Positions 6,126 through 13,853 are shown, counted from the first letter of the stretch. The stretch: DNA of 13,853 nucleotides from Acidimangrovimonas sp. (GCA_030147905.1 JASBUM010000397.1:1-13853); one strand, 5' to 3'. A program made the numbers and translations. Notes: generated from the letters alone by a model not told the origin.

Positions 6126-7156
6126 GCGACCTCGCCAAGATCCCCGTCACCATCGTCACCGGCTTTCTCGGCAGCGGCAAGACGACGCTGATCCGCCATC
6201 TGATGGCCCATCCCCAGGGCAAACGGCTGGCGGTTCTGGTCAACGAATTCGGCACCGTCGGCGTCGACGGCGAGATCCTGAAATCCTGTGCCGACGAGAA
6301 TTGCCCGCTCGACAATATCGTCGAATTGTCGAACGGCTGCATCTGCTGCACCGTCGCCGACGATTTCATCCCCACCATCGAGGCCCTGCTGGCCCTGCCC
6401 ACGCGGCCCGATCACATCTTGATCGAGACCTCGGGCCTCGCCCTGCCGAAGCCCCTGTTGCGCGCCTTCGACTGGCCGGCGATCCGCTCGCGCATCACCG
6501 TCGACGGGGTGATTGCGCTCGCCGATGCCGAGGCCGTGGCCGCGGGCCGTTTCGCCCCCGATCCGGCGGCGGTCGAGGCCCAGCGCGAGGCCGATGACAG
6601 CCTCGACCACGAAACGCCCTTGTCCGAGGTCTTCGAGGATCAGGTCTCGTGCGCCGATATCGTCCTGCTGACCAAGGCCGATCTCGCCGGCGAGGCGGGT
6701 CTTGCCGCCGCCCGCGCCGCGATCACCGCAGAGGCGCCGCGCCCGGTGCCGATGCTGGCCGTCACCGACGGCGCGATCGACCCGCGGCTGATCCTCGGCC
6801 TCGGCGCCGCGGCCGAGGATGACCTTGCCCAGCGGCCGTCACATCACGACGGGATGGACGACCACGAACACGACGATTTCGATTCGGTGGTGATCGAGCT
6901 GCCCGAAATCGCCGATCAGGACGGGCTGACCGCGGCCATCGTCCGGCTCGCGCAAGAGCAGAACATCCTGCGCGTCAAGGGCTATGTCGCGGTGGCCGGC
7001 AAGCCGATGCGGCTTCTGGTGCAGGCCGTGGGCGCGCGCGTGCGCAGCCAGTTCGACCGGCCCTGGGGCGCCCAGGAACGCGCCTCGCGCCTTGTCGTGA
7101 TCGCCGAGCAGGGCGATATCGATCCCGTCCGCATCCGCGCCGCGCTGGGGGTCTGA
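6122..7156 (+). CDS. cobW: CobW, G3E-family GTPase for cobalt delivery
   Basis: This 344-residue protein belongs to the COG0523/G3E metal-chaperone GTPases. The Walker A motif GFLGSGKTT is at 14-22, the metal-binding CxCC motif (NGCICC) at 71-76 with Cys73, Cys75 and Cys76, the Walker B-like ETSG at 102-105, and the guanine-specificity motif TKAD at 184-187. An acidic, His-rich stretch SHHDGMDDHEHDD (about 240-252) links the GTPase domain to the C-terminal CobW_C domain. Work on Rhodobacter CobW shows that Mg-GTP and the CxCC motif together bind Co(II), in keeping with a role in feeding cobaltochelatase. The adjacent cobN, six bases downstream, supports that role over zinc-related paralogues such as ZigA/ZagA. 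ATG 6122 overlaps the previous stop (ATGA), so translation is probably coupled. The open frame continues far upstream through the riboswitch, but that part is noncoding. Confidence 0.95.
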   Translation: MSDLAKIPVTIVTGFLGSGKTTLIRHLMAHPQGKRLAVLVNEFGTVGVDGEILKSCADENCPLDNIVELSNGCICCTVADDFIPTIEALLALPTRPDHILIETSGLALPKPLLRAFDWPAIRSRITVDGVIALADAEAVAAGRFAPDPAAVEAQREADDSLDHETPLSEVFEDQVSCADIVLLTKADLAGEAGLAAARAAITAEAPRPVPMLAVTDGAIDPRLILGLGAAAEDDLAQRPSHHDGMDDHEHDDFDSVVIELPEIADQDGLTAAIVRLAQEQNILRVKGYVAVAGKPMRLLVQAVGARVRSQFDRPWGAQERASRLVVIAEQGDIDPVRIRAALGV

Positions 7157-7162
7157 CGCGCC

Positions 7163-10100
7163 ATGCATGTCGTCTTCCGCGAACGCCACGGGCTTGAGGA
7201 AACCGAAACGCCCACCGATCTCGGCCAGGATCCGGCCGATCTGGTGGTGCTTTCGTTCTCCGACAGCGATCTTGGCGCCTTCGCGGCGGGCTGGCATCGC
7301 GCCGGCGGCACCCTGCCCGGCCTGCGTCTGGCCAATCTGGTGGCGCTGCGCCACCCGCTTTCGGTCGATACCTATGTCGAACGCACGCTTTCGGGGGCGA
7401 AGGCCGTGCTGGTGCGGCTGATCGGGGGGGAGCCCTATTGGCCCTATGGCCTTGCCTCCCTGCGCGATCTCGCGCAGCGCCGGGGCCTCGCCCTTGCCGT
7501 TCTGCCCGCCGATGGCCGGCCCGATCCGGCGCTTGATCAGATCTCGACCCTGCCGGTCTCGACCCTGCGCCGGCTGCAAACCTTGTGCGACGCCGGCGGC
7601 GCGGTGGCGGCCCAGGCGGCGCTGGCGCAATTGTCACTGGCGGCGGGGCTTTACGCCGGGCCGGTGGCGGGCGCGAAAACCGTGCCCGAGGCCGGGTACT
7701 ACCGCCCCGGCGACGGGGTTCTGACCGCACCGCCCTCGGCGGCCGAGGGCCGGCCCGAGGTGGCGGTCTGTTTCTATCGCTCATACCTGACCGCCGCCGA
7801 TACCGGCCCGGTCGATGCGCTGATCGCCGCGCTGGAGGCTGCGGGCTTCGCCGCCCATGGCCTCTTCGCCGCGTCGTTGAAGGCGCCGGCGGCCGCGGAA
7901 TGGATTGCCGCGCGGCTGGCCGAACGCCCGCCAGCGGCGATCGTCAATGCCACCGCCTTTTCGGCCCGCGGCGATGGCGGCCGCTCGCCCCTCGACGCTG
8001 CCGGCTGCCCGGTGTTCCAGGTCGCCCTGTCGACCGCGCGGCGGCGCGAATGGGCCGAGGCGGCGCGCGGGCTCTCGCCCGCCGATCTGGCGATGCATGT
8101 CGTTCTGCCCGAGGTCGACGGCCGCCTGTTCACCGGCGTCGTCAGCTTCAAATCCCCCGAGGCACGCGACCCCGACCTGCAATATGCCCGCTTCGTTCAT
8201 CGCGCCGATGCCGAACGGATCGCCGCCTGCGTCGGCCGCGTCGCCGCATGGCACCGGCTGGCGCAAACGCCCGCCGCCGAACGGCGCCTGGCGCTGGTGC
8301 TGTCGACCTATCCGGGCCGCGCCCATCAGATGGCCCATGCCGTCGGGCTCGACACGCTGGCCTCGACCGAAGCCCTGCTCGGCGATCTCGGCGATGCCGG
8401 CTACGACACCGCCACGCGCGGCGACCTCGCCACCGCGCTTTCGCGCGAAACCCTGGCCTGGCCGCTGACGGAATATCGCGCCGCGCTCGCGCGCCTGCCC
8501 GCCCCCCTGCGCGAAAACCTCGCCGCGCACTGGGGCGCGCCCGAGACCGATCCCGCCTGCCGCGACGGCGCCTTTCACTTCGCCGCCCTGCGCGCCGGAA
8601 AGGCGCTGATCGCGCTTCAACCCGAACGCGGACGGATGGCCGAGCGCGACGCGGCCTATCACGATCTCGACGCCGTGCCGCGCCATGCCTATGTCGCCTT
8701 CTATCTGTGGCTGCGCGCGCAAGATCTGCAGGCGCTGATCCATATGGGCGCGCATGGCACGCTTGAGTGGCTGCCCGGCAAGGCGGTGGCGCTGTCGTCA
8801 GAATGCTGGCCCGAGGCGCTGATCGGTGCCTTGCCGGTGATCTATCCCTTCATCGTCAACGATCCCGGCGAGGCGGCGCAGGCCAAGCGCCGGATCGGCG
8901 CCGTCACGCTGGGCCACCTGCCGCCGCCGCTGGCCCCTTCGGCGGTACCCGAGAACCTCGCACGGCTCGAACGGCTGTTGGACGAATATTCCACCGCCGA
9001 CGGGCTGGACCCGCAGCGCCGCGGCCGGCTGATCGCGGCGATCCGGGACGAGGCAAGCGCCGCCGGGGTCGAGGACGATCTGGGCCTGCCGCCCGAGGCG
9101 ACGGCAGCCGAGGCGATCACCCGGATCGACCGTTTCGTCTGCGACCTGAAGGAAAGCCGTTACGGCGAGGGGCTGCATGTCTTCGGCCGCGGATCCTGTG
9201 GCGACGCCGAACGCGCGGGGCTTCTCGGCGCGCTCGACGGCCGCCCGGTGGCGCCCGGTCCCGCCGGCTCGCCCCATCGCGGACGGTCCGACGTGCTGCC
9301 GACCGGGCGCAATCTATACGCCGTCGATCCGCGCGCGGTGCCCAGCCGCGCCGCCCATGCGCAGGGCGTGAAACTGGCCGAGGAATTGATCCGTCGTCAT
9401 CTACAGGACCACGGCGATTGGCCGCGCGGGCTGGTGGTCGATCTGTGGGGCTCGGCCACCATGCGCACGGCGGGCGAGGATTTCGCCATGGCGCTCCATC
9501 TCGCGGGCCTCGCCCCGCGCTGGGACGAGGGCACCGGCCGCGTCGCGGGGTTCGAGGTGATCCCGCCCGCGCTGCTGGGCCGGCCGCGGGTCGACGTGAC
9601 CTTGCGCGTCTCGGGGCTCTTTCGCGACATCTTCCCCGGGCTGGCGCAATTGTTCGAATCCGGCGCCGCGGCATTGGCCGAACGCGACGAGCCGCCCGAA
9701 GAGAACCCCTATGCCACCCGCATCGCCCGCGTCTTCGGCCCGAAACCGGGGCGTTACGGGCTTGGCATGGGCGGCGATCTCGACACTTTCACCGCCGAGG
9801 CCCGCGCCAGCGCCGGCGAGGCATGGCTCGCGGCCTCGGCCTGGGCGATCGGACAGGACGGCCAGGCCCGCGACGACCGTGCAGCCCTCGAGACACGGCT
9901 GCGCGGCGCCGACGCTTTCGTCCATTCCCAGGATCTGCCCGAGACCGATCTGCTTCTGGCCTCGGATTTCGCCGCGCACGAGGCCGGATTCGCCGCCGCC
10001 ATGGCGCGGCTCGGGGCGGCGGCGCCCGCGCTTTACCATCTCGACGCGACCCGGCCCGATGCCCCGCGCGCCCGGTCCTTGGGCGAAGAGATCGCGCGCG

Positions 10101-10411
10101 TGGTGCGTGCCCGCGCGGCCAATCCGGCCTGGGCCGAGGCGATGACGGCCCATGGTTTCCGTGGCGGCGCCGAAATCGCCGCGACGCTCGATCACCTCGC
10201 CGCCTTCGCCCATCTCGCCGGCGTCGTGCCCGCCCATCTGTTCGACCTTTACCACGAGGCCACATTGGGCCGGGCCGAGATCCGCGCCTTTCTCGAGGCC
10301 GAAAACCCCGCGGCGCTGGCGGCGATGGAGGATGTGTTCCGCCGCCTCCACGCGGCCGGGCTCTGGCAGACACGGCGCAATTCGATCGCGGCCGCGATGG
10401 GGGCCGGGTGA
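7163..10411 (+). CDS. cobN: Cobaltochelatase subunit CobN
   Basis: This 1082-residue protein is the large, substrate-binding subunit of the ATP-dependent aerobic cobaltochelatase CobNST (EC 6.6.1.2), which inserts Co(II) into hydrogenobyrinic a,c-diamide. It is related to the magnesium chelatase subunit BchH/ChlH. Hallmark segments are HMGAHGTLEWLPGK (from residue 527) and VIYPFIVNDPGEAAQAKRR just after it, YAVDPRAVPSRAA, DLWGSATMRTAGEDFA and VSGLFRDIFPG in the C-terminal half, and NPYATRIARVFGPKPGRYG. It is shorter than the approximately 1275 residues of Pseudomonas denitrificans CobN, although the frame is continuous and all these segments are present. BchH is excluded by the CobN-specific motifs and by the neighbours cobW and cobG. 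ATG 7163 follows the cobW stop by six bases, with TGGGGGT about 11 bases before it. CobS and CobT are not in the window. Confidence 0.96.
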   Translation: MHVVFRERHGLEETETPTDLGQDPADLVVLSFSDSDLGAFAAGWHRAGGTLPGLRLANLVALRHPLSVDTYVERTLSGAKAVLVRLIGGEPYWPYGLASLRDLAQRRGLALAVLPADGRPDPALDQISTLPVSTLRRLQTLCDAGGAVAAQAALAQLSLAAGLYAGPVAGAKTVPEAGYYRPGDGVLTAPPSAAEGRPEVAVCFYRSYLTAADTGPVDALIAALEAAGFAAHGLFAASLKAPAAAEWIAARLAERPPAAIVNATAFSARGDGGRSPLDAAGCPVFQVALSTARRREWAEAARGLSPADLAMHVVLPEVDGRLFTGVVSFKSPEARDPDLQYARFVHRADAERIAACVGRVAAWHRLAQTPAAERRLALVLSTYPGRAHQMAHAVGLDTLASTEALLGDLGDAGYDTATRGDLATALSRETLAWPLTEYRAALARLPAPLRENLAAHWGAPETDPACRDGAFHFAALRAGKALIALQPERGRMAERDAAYHDLDAVPRHAYVAFYLWLRAQDLQALIHMGAHGTLEWLPGKAVALSSECWPEALIGALPVIYPFIVNDPGEAAQAKRRIGAVTLGHLPPPLAPSAVPENLARLERLLDEYSTADGLDPQRRGRLIAAIRDEASAAGVEDDLGLPPEATAAEAITRIDRFVCDLKESRYGEGLHVFGRGSCGDAERAGLLGALDGRPVAPGPAGSPHRGRSDVLPTGRNLYAVDPRAVPSRAAHAQGVKLAEELIRRHLQDHGDWPRGLVVDLWGSATMRTAGEDFAMALHLAGLAPRWDEGTGRVAGFEVIPPALLGRPRVDVTLRVSGLFRDIFPGLAQLFESGAAALAERDEPPEENPYATRIARVFGPKPGRYGLGMGGDLDTFTAEARASAGEAWLAASAWAIGQDGQARDDRAALETRLRGADAFVHSQDLPETDLLLASDFAAHEAGFAAAMARLGAAAPALYHLDATRPDAPRARSLGEEIARVVRARAANPAWAEAMTAHGFRGGAEIAATLDHLAAFAHLAGVVPAHLFDLYHEATLGRAEIRAFLEAENPAALAAMEDVFRRLHAAGLWQTRRNSIAAAMGAG

Positions 10412-11565
10412 TGGCCGGTTTCGCCATTCAGGGCTGGTGCCCCGGCGCCTATCGTCCGATGCGGTCGGGCGACGGGTTGGTGGTGCGGATCCGGGTTCCG
10501 GGCGGGCGGCTTTCGCCCGAACAGGCGGCGGGTCTGGCGCGGGCGGCGCGGGATCACGGCGATGGTCAGGTGGAATTGACCGCGCGCGGACATCTGCAAT
10601 TGCGCGGGGTCGCCGAGTGCGCGCATCCCGCGCTGATCGCGCGGCTGCGGGAATTGGGCTTGCTCGACCCCGACCCGGCAGCCGAAGCGCGGCCCGCGAT
10701 CCTGCTTTCGCCATGGTGGCGCGAAGGCGACGGCACGTGCGATCTCGGCTCCGCCATCGCCGAGGCGCTCGGCGCGGCACCGCCCCTGCCGGCGAAATTC
10801 GGCATCGCGATCGAAAGCCCGGCGGGCAATTGCCTGGGCAGCACTTCGGCCGATATCCGGCTGGAACGCGGCAGGGGGGGCGGGCTGATTCTGCGCCCCG
10901 ACGGGTTGCAGACCGGCCGGGCGATCGCGCCGGACGCGGCACCGGGCGCGGTGCTGGCGCTGATCCGATGGTTTGTCGATCAGGGCGGTGTGCGCGACGG
11001 GCGCGGGCGCATGGCCGCGCTGATCGCGCGCGGCGCGCGACCGCCGGGGAATTTCGCCTGCGCCCCGGCGCCCGCTGCCCCGCCGCCGCGCCCCGGACCG
11101 GGGCCGATCGGCGTTCATATCGGTTTCGCCTTCGGCCAGATCGCGGCGGAGACGCTTGCCGCGCTCGCCGGACACGGTGCCGGGCTGCGCCTGACACCCT
11201 GGCGCATGCTGGTGATCGAGGGGCAGGATACCGCCCCCGCCCTGCCCGGCGCGATCACCGCCGACGACGATCCGCGGCTTCGGGTCAGCGCCTGCACCGG
11301 CGCGCCCGGCTGCCCCCAGGCCCACGGCCCGACCCGCGATCTCGCCCGCGCGCTGGCGCCGCAAGTGCCCTTGGGCGCGCATCTTCATGTCTCGGGCTGC
11401 GCCAAGGGCTGCGCCCATCCCGGACCGGCGGCGGTGACCTTGCGCGCAACACCCACGGGCTTCGACCTCATTGCCGCCGGCCGTGCGGGCGACCCCGCAA
11501 CCGAGGCCGGTCTGACCGCCGCGACCCTGCCCGAACGCATTGCAACCCATTTCAAGGCCCCTTGA
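10411..11565 (+). CDS. cobG: Precorrin-3B synthase (CobG), oxygen-dependent
   Basis: This 384-residue Fe-S monooxygenase converts precorrin-3A to precorrin-3B using O2 and reducing power (EC 1.14.13.83), installing the C20 hydroxyl and gamma-lactone needed for ring contraction. It belongs to the sulfite/nitrite reductase family. There are two ferredoxin-like half-domains, the first with GDGQVELTARGHLQLRG at about 49-65. The cluster ligands are Cys295 and Cys301 (ACTGAPGC), then Cys330 and Cys334 (SGCAKGC), the classic C-x5-C-xn-C-x3-C for a [4Fe-4S] centre. It is rather short for the family, with a Pro/Ala-rich linker near residues 214-232. ATG 10411 overlaps the cobN stop by one base (TGATG). 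A nitrite or sulfite reductase is ruled out by size and operon. The gene marks this as an aerobic, CobG-using pathway and not the CobZ variant known from Rhodobacter capsulatus. Confidence 0.93.
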   Translation: MAGFAIQGWCPGAYRPMRSGDGLVVRIRVPGGRLSPEQAAGLARAARDHGDGQVELTARGHLQLRGVAECAHPALIARLRELGLLDPDPAAEARPAILLSPWWREGDGTCDLGSAIAEALGAAPPLPAKFGIAIESPAGNCLGSTSADIRLERGRGGGLILRPDGLQTGRAIAPDAAPGAVLALIRWFVDQGGVRDGRGRMAALIARGARPPGNFACAPAPAAPPPRPGPGPIGVHIGFAFGQIAAETLAALAGHGAGLRLTPWRMLVIEGQDTAPALPGAITADDDPRLRVSACTGAPGCPQAHGPTRDLARALAPQVPLGAHLHVSGCAKGCAHPGPAAVTLRATPTGFDLIAAGRAGDPATEAGLTAATLPERIATHFKAP

Positions 11566-12194
11566 TGCCCCATCAATACGAAACCGACGGCGCCGCCATC
11601 TACCGCCAATCCTTCGCCACCATCCGGGCCGAGGCCGATCTGGCGCGCTTCGACCCGATCGAGGAGATCTGCGCGGTGCGGATGATCCATGCCGCCGGTA
11701 TGGTCGGGCTCGAGGCGCATATCCGTTTCACCCCCGGCATGGCGGCCACGACCCGCGCCGCGTTTGAGGCCGGGGCGCCGATCCTGTGCGATGCGCGCAT
11801 GGTCAGCGAGGGGATCACCCGCGCCCGCCTGCCGGCCGCGAACCGTGTGATCTGCACGCTGGGCGATCCGCGCGTGCCCGATCTGGCGCGGACGATGGGC
11901 ACCACCCGTTCCGCCGCGGCGCTGGAACTGTGGCGTCCCGACCTCGAGGGCGCCGTGGTCGCCATCGGCAATGCGCCGACGGCATTGTTCCACCTGCTCA
12001 ACATGCTCGAGGATCCCGCCTGCCCGCGCCCGGCGGCAATCATCGGCTGCCCGGTGGGTTTCGTGGGCGCCGCCGAATCCAAGGCCGCGCTGATCGCCGC
12101 GCCGCCCGCGCCCGCATTGGTAGTCGAAGGCCGGCTGGGCGGCTCGGCCGTCACCGTCGCCGCGGTCAACGCGCTCGCCTGCCGGAAGGAGTGA
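11565..12194 (+). CDS. cobH: Precorrin-8X methylmutase (CobH)
   Basis: This 209-residue enzyme moves the methyl group from C11 to C12 of precorrin-8X, giving hydrogenobyrinic acid (EC 5.4.99.61). The length matches the usual 208-210 residues. The protein opens with YETDGAAIYRQSFATIRAEADL. VRMIHAAGM contains His42, matching the catalytic His43 of Pseudomonas denitrificans CobH. Also present are PILCDARMVSEGI, the segment AIGNAPTALFHLL and IIGCPVGFVGAAESK, all typical of the family. ATG 11565 overlaps the cobG stop by one base, so the two are probably translated together. The corresponding CbiC of the anaerobic route is close in sequence, but the CobN/CobG context indicates the aerobic enzyme. 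Confidence 0.96.
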   Translation: MPHQYETDGAAIYRQSFATIRAEADLARFDPIEEICAVRMIHAAGMVGLEAHIRFTPGMAATTRAAFEAGAPILCDARMVSEGITRARLPAANRVICTLGDPRVPDLARTMGTTRSAAALELWRPDLEGAVVAIGNAPTALFHLLNMLEDPACPRPAAIIGCPVGFVGAAESKAALIAAPPAPALVVEGRLGGSAVTVAAVNALACRKE

Positions 12195-12196
12195 AG

Positions 12197-12976
12197 ATGG
12201 GCCGCATCATCTGTGCCGGGCTCGGCCCCGGCGATCCCGATCTGATCTCGCTGCGCGCCGACCGCGCGATCCGCGCCGCGCGCCATGTCGCCCATTTCCG
12301 CAAGGCCGGCCGCACCGGCCAGGCCCGACGCATCGTCGAGGGCATGCTGGCCCCCGATGCGGTCGAATATCCGATGGAATATCCGGTGACCACGGAACTG
12401 CCCTTCGACAGCCCGGAATATGAAGCCGCGCTCGCCGCATTCTACGACGTCTGGGCCGAGCGGCTGGCCGAACTGTCGCGCGGCGCGGATGTCGTGGTGC
12501 TATGCGAGGGCGATCCGTTCTTCTACGGCTCGTTCATGCATCTTTATGTCCGCCTGCGCGGGCGGGCCGAGGTCGAGGTCATCCCCGGCATCACCGGCAT
12601 GTCCGGCTGCTGGACCGCCACCGGCATGCCGATCACCTGGGGCGACGATGTCCTGACGGTGCTGACGGCGACATTGCCCGAGGCGGATCTTGCGCGCCAT
12701 ATCGCGGCGGCCGATGCGGTGGTGGTGATGAAGACCGGCCGCAACCTGCCCAAGCTGCGCCGCGCGCTCGCCCGTGCCGGCCGGCTCGATCAGGCCTGGC
12801 TGGTCGAGGGCGGCACCATGCCGGGCGAACGCGTGGCGCGGCTGGCCGACCTGCCGGACGCCGATTGTCCCTATTTCGCCATCGTCCTGATTCATGGCCG
12901 GGGCCGGCGGCCGGGCGGGATCGGCCGCGCCGGCGAGACGGTGACGGCGGCCAATGTCAGCGGAGGCGCGGCATGA
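12197..12976 (+). CDS. cobI: Precorrin-2 C20-methyltransferase (CobI)
   Basis: This 259-residue SAM-dependent methyltransferase methylates C20 of precorrin-2 to give precorrin-3A (EC 2.1.1.130), the substrate of CobG. It has the tetrapyrrole methylase fold. GLGPGDPDL near the N-terminus (9-17) is the first SAM/substrate loop, VLCEGDPFFYGSF near 100-113 is the second, and VIPGITGMSG follows near 128. YPMEYPVTT, a CobI/CbiL-type stretch, lies near 55. A ribosome site GGAAGGAG (12184-12191) sits five bases before ATG 12197, the best in this operon. A GTG two codons upstream (12191) is less likely because it overlaps that site. Only two bases separate it from cobH. CbiL of the anaerobic route is the sister alternative; the neighbours favour CobI. 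Confidence 0.95.
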   Translation: MGRIICAGLGPGDPDLISLRADRAIRAARHVAHFRKAGRTGQARRIVEGMLAPDAVEYPMEYPVTTELPFDSPEYEAALAAFYDVWAERLAELSRGADVVVLCEGDPFFYGSFMHLYVRLRGRAEVEVIPGITGMSGCWTATGMPITWGDDVLTVLTATLPEADLARHIAAADAVVVMKTGRNLPKLRRALARAGRLDQAWLVEGGTMPGERVARLADLPDADCPYFAIVLIHGRGRRPGGIGRAGETVTAANVSGGAA

Positions 12977-13707
12977 GCGGCTGGCTCGCGGTGGCCGGGC
13001 TTGGCCCCGGCGGCGACGATCTGATCACCCCCGAGGTGAGCGGCGCGCTCGCCGAGGCCACCGATGTGATCGGCTATATTCCCTATGTCGAACGGGTCGC
13101 GGCGCGGCCGGGGCTGCGGCTTCATCCCTCCGATAACCGGGTGGAACTGGACCGCGCGCGGCTGGCGCTCGAACTGGCCGCGGGCGGGGGGCGCGTCGTC
13201 GTGGTGTCCTCGGGCGATCCGGGCGTCTTCGCCATGGCGGCCGCGCTGTTCGAGGCGCTCGAGGCCGCGCCCGAATATCACGCGCTCGATATCCGCATCC
13301 TGCCCGGGATCACCGCGATGCTGGCCGCCGCCGCCCGCGCCGGCGCCCCCCTCGGCCATGATTTCTGCGCCATCAACCTTTCGGACAATCTCAAGCCCTG
13401 GGATCTGATCGAACGCCGCCTGCGCCATGCCGCACGGGGCGATTTCGCCATGGCCTTCTACAACCCGCGCTCGGCCAGCCGGCCCGAGGGATTCGCCCGC
13501 ACGCTGGCGGTCCTGCGCGAGGAATGCGCACCCGGACGTCTGATCACCTTCGCCCGCGCCGTGACCACGCCCGATGAGCGGATCACCACCGTTACGCTGG
13601 CCGAGGCGCGGCCCGAGATGGCCGACATGCGCTCTGTGGTTCTGCTCGGCAATTCGCAGACCCGGCGGGTCGGGCGCTGGATCTACAGCCCCCGGGGCGC
13701 GGCATGA
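12973..13707 (+). CDS. cobJ: Precorrin-3B C17-methyltransferase (CobJ)
   Basis: This 244-residue SAM-dependent enzyme methylates C17 of precorrin-3B and drives ring contraction to precorrin-4 (EC 2.1.1.131). GLGPGGDDLITPE (9-21) and VIGYIPYVE are CobJ/CbiH signatures. SSGDPGVFAMA (about 79-89), LPGITAMLAAAARAGAPLGHDF and the run CAINLSDNLKPW fit CobJ closely, as does MAFYNPRS. It is a stand-alone version without the CobE, CbiG or reductase fusions seen in other bacteria. The start overlaps the cobI stop (ATGA), with GGAGG at 12962-12966 before it. It is the last plus-strand gene seen, and its final 25 bases overlap cobK on the other strand, so there is no room for a terminator between the genes. 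Confidence 0.96.
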   Translation: MSGWLAVAGLGPGGDDLITPEVSGALAEATDVIGYIPYVERVAARPGLRLHPSDNRVELDRARLALELAAGGGRVVVVSSGDPGVFAMAAALFEALEAAPEYHALDIRILPGITAMLAAAARAGAPLGHDFCAINLSDNLKPWDLIERRLRHAARGDFAMAFYNPRSASRPEGFARTLAVLREECAPGRLITFARAVTTPDERITTVTLAEARPEMADMRSVVLLGNSQTRRVGRWIYSPRGAA

Positions 13708-13853
13708 GAAAGCCAGTCCATCACCTCGGCGATCGTCTCGGCGCGCGGCCGGTCGGGCATTGCCGGTCGCTCGATCACGATCACCGGCAGGCCGAGCGCC
13801 CGCGCCGCGTCGAGCTTGGCCCGCGCGCCCGCGCCACCCGAATTCTTGGCCAC
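13683..13853 (-). CDS. cobK: Precorrin-6A reductase (CobK), C-terminal part
   Basis: The minus strand is open from the window edge to a TAG at 13683-13685, giving 56 C-terminal residues. They begin VAKNSGGAGARAKLDAARA, then LGLPVIVIERP, and end near EVMDWLSHA. The KNSGG-K-AA pattern followed by LGLPV is the well-known end of CobK/CbiJ, where the KNSGG loop lies at the active site. CobK reduces precorrin-6A to dihydro-precorrin-6 with NADPH (EC 1.3.1.54), downstream of CobJ in the pathway. The 5' part and start lie outside the window. It faces cobJ tail to tail with a 25-base overlap. CbiJ is the anaerobic counterpart; the aerobic context favours CobK. Confidence 0.9.
   Translation of the reverse strand: MAKNSGGAGARAKLDAARALGLPVIVIERPAMPDRPRAETIAEVMDWLSHAAPRGL

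Noticed and set aside
8767..10410. Long plus-strand extension upstream of cobG inside cobN
   Set aside because: The extension is out of frame with CobN and Arg/Pro/Gly-rich. CobG family sequence begins only at ATG 10411.
9401..11197. 598-codon minus-strand open frame across cobN and cobG
   Set aside because: The predicted protein is rich in Arg, Pro, Gly and Ala with no domain pattern and cuts across two well-supported genes. It is a frame shadow.
1..13853. Mobile elements, CRISPR arrays, tRNA/rRNA genes, toxin-antitoxin or defence genes
   Set aside because: Nothing of the kind was seen. Apart from the riboswitch region, genes fill nearly every base and all belong to cobalamin synthesis.

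Overview
The window is a very G+C-rich stretch of alphaproteobacterial DNA devoted entirely to cobalamin (vitamin B12) synthesis by the aerobic, late-cobalt-insertion route. The set of families (BluE-type threonine kinase, BluB, CobG, CobN with CobW, a DUF1636-type small Cys protein) and the heavy use of GCC/CGC/GGC codons suggest a member of the Rhodobacterales. That placement is inferred from gene content, not from a marker gene.

Layout. (1) 1-3187, plus strand: a tight operon bluE (5' end outside the window) - cobD/cbiB - cobC - bluB. It makes the aminopropanol-phosphate linker (BluE, then CobC), attaches it to the corrin ring (CobD), and makes the lower ligand 5,6-dimethylbenzimidazole (BluB). 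(2) 3230-5364, minus strand: cobO-cobQ, which adenosylate and amidate the corrin ring. The two operons converge over 42 bases holding a strong hairpin that probably serves as a shared terminator. (3) 5365-5723: a divergent control region with a complete cobalamin riboswitch on the plus strand and a readable set of competing RNA pairings before the first gene. (4) 5724-13707, plus strand: a seven-gene operon, DUF1636-type protein - cobW - cobN - cobG - cobH - cobI - cobJ, with stop/start overlaps or gaps of 2-6 bases throughout. (5) 13683-13853, minus strand: the C-terminus of cobK, overlapping the end of cobJ tail to tail.

Together the riboswitch operon takes precorrin-2 through C20 methylation (CobI), oxidation (CobG), C17 methylation with ring contraction (CobJ) and the 1,5 methyl shift (CobH), and encodes the large cobaltochelatase subunit (CobN) and its cobalt-handling GTPase (CobW). 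CobK supplies the reduction step. Not present here, so presumably elsewhere: CobA, CobM, CobF, CobL, CobB, CobS, CobT, CobR, CobP/CobU, CobV/CobS-type synthase.

I see no mobile element, CRISPR array, tRNA or rRNA, and no clearly new system. The most interesting points are the riboswitch expression platform, in which one decamer can pair with the riboswitch P13 loop, a local hairpin, or the Shine-Dalgarno sequence, and the functionally unassigned DUF1636-type protein that is the first gene under B12 control, directly before cobW and cobN.
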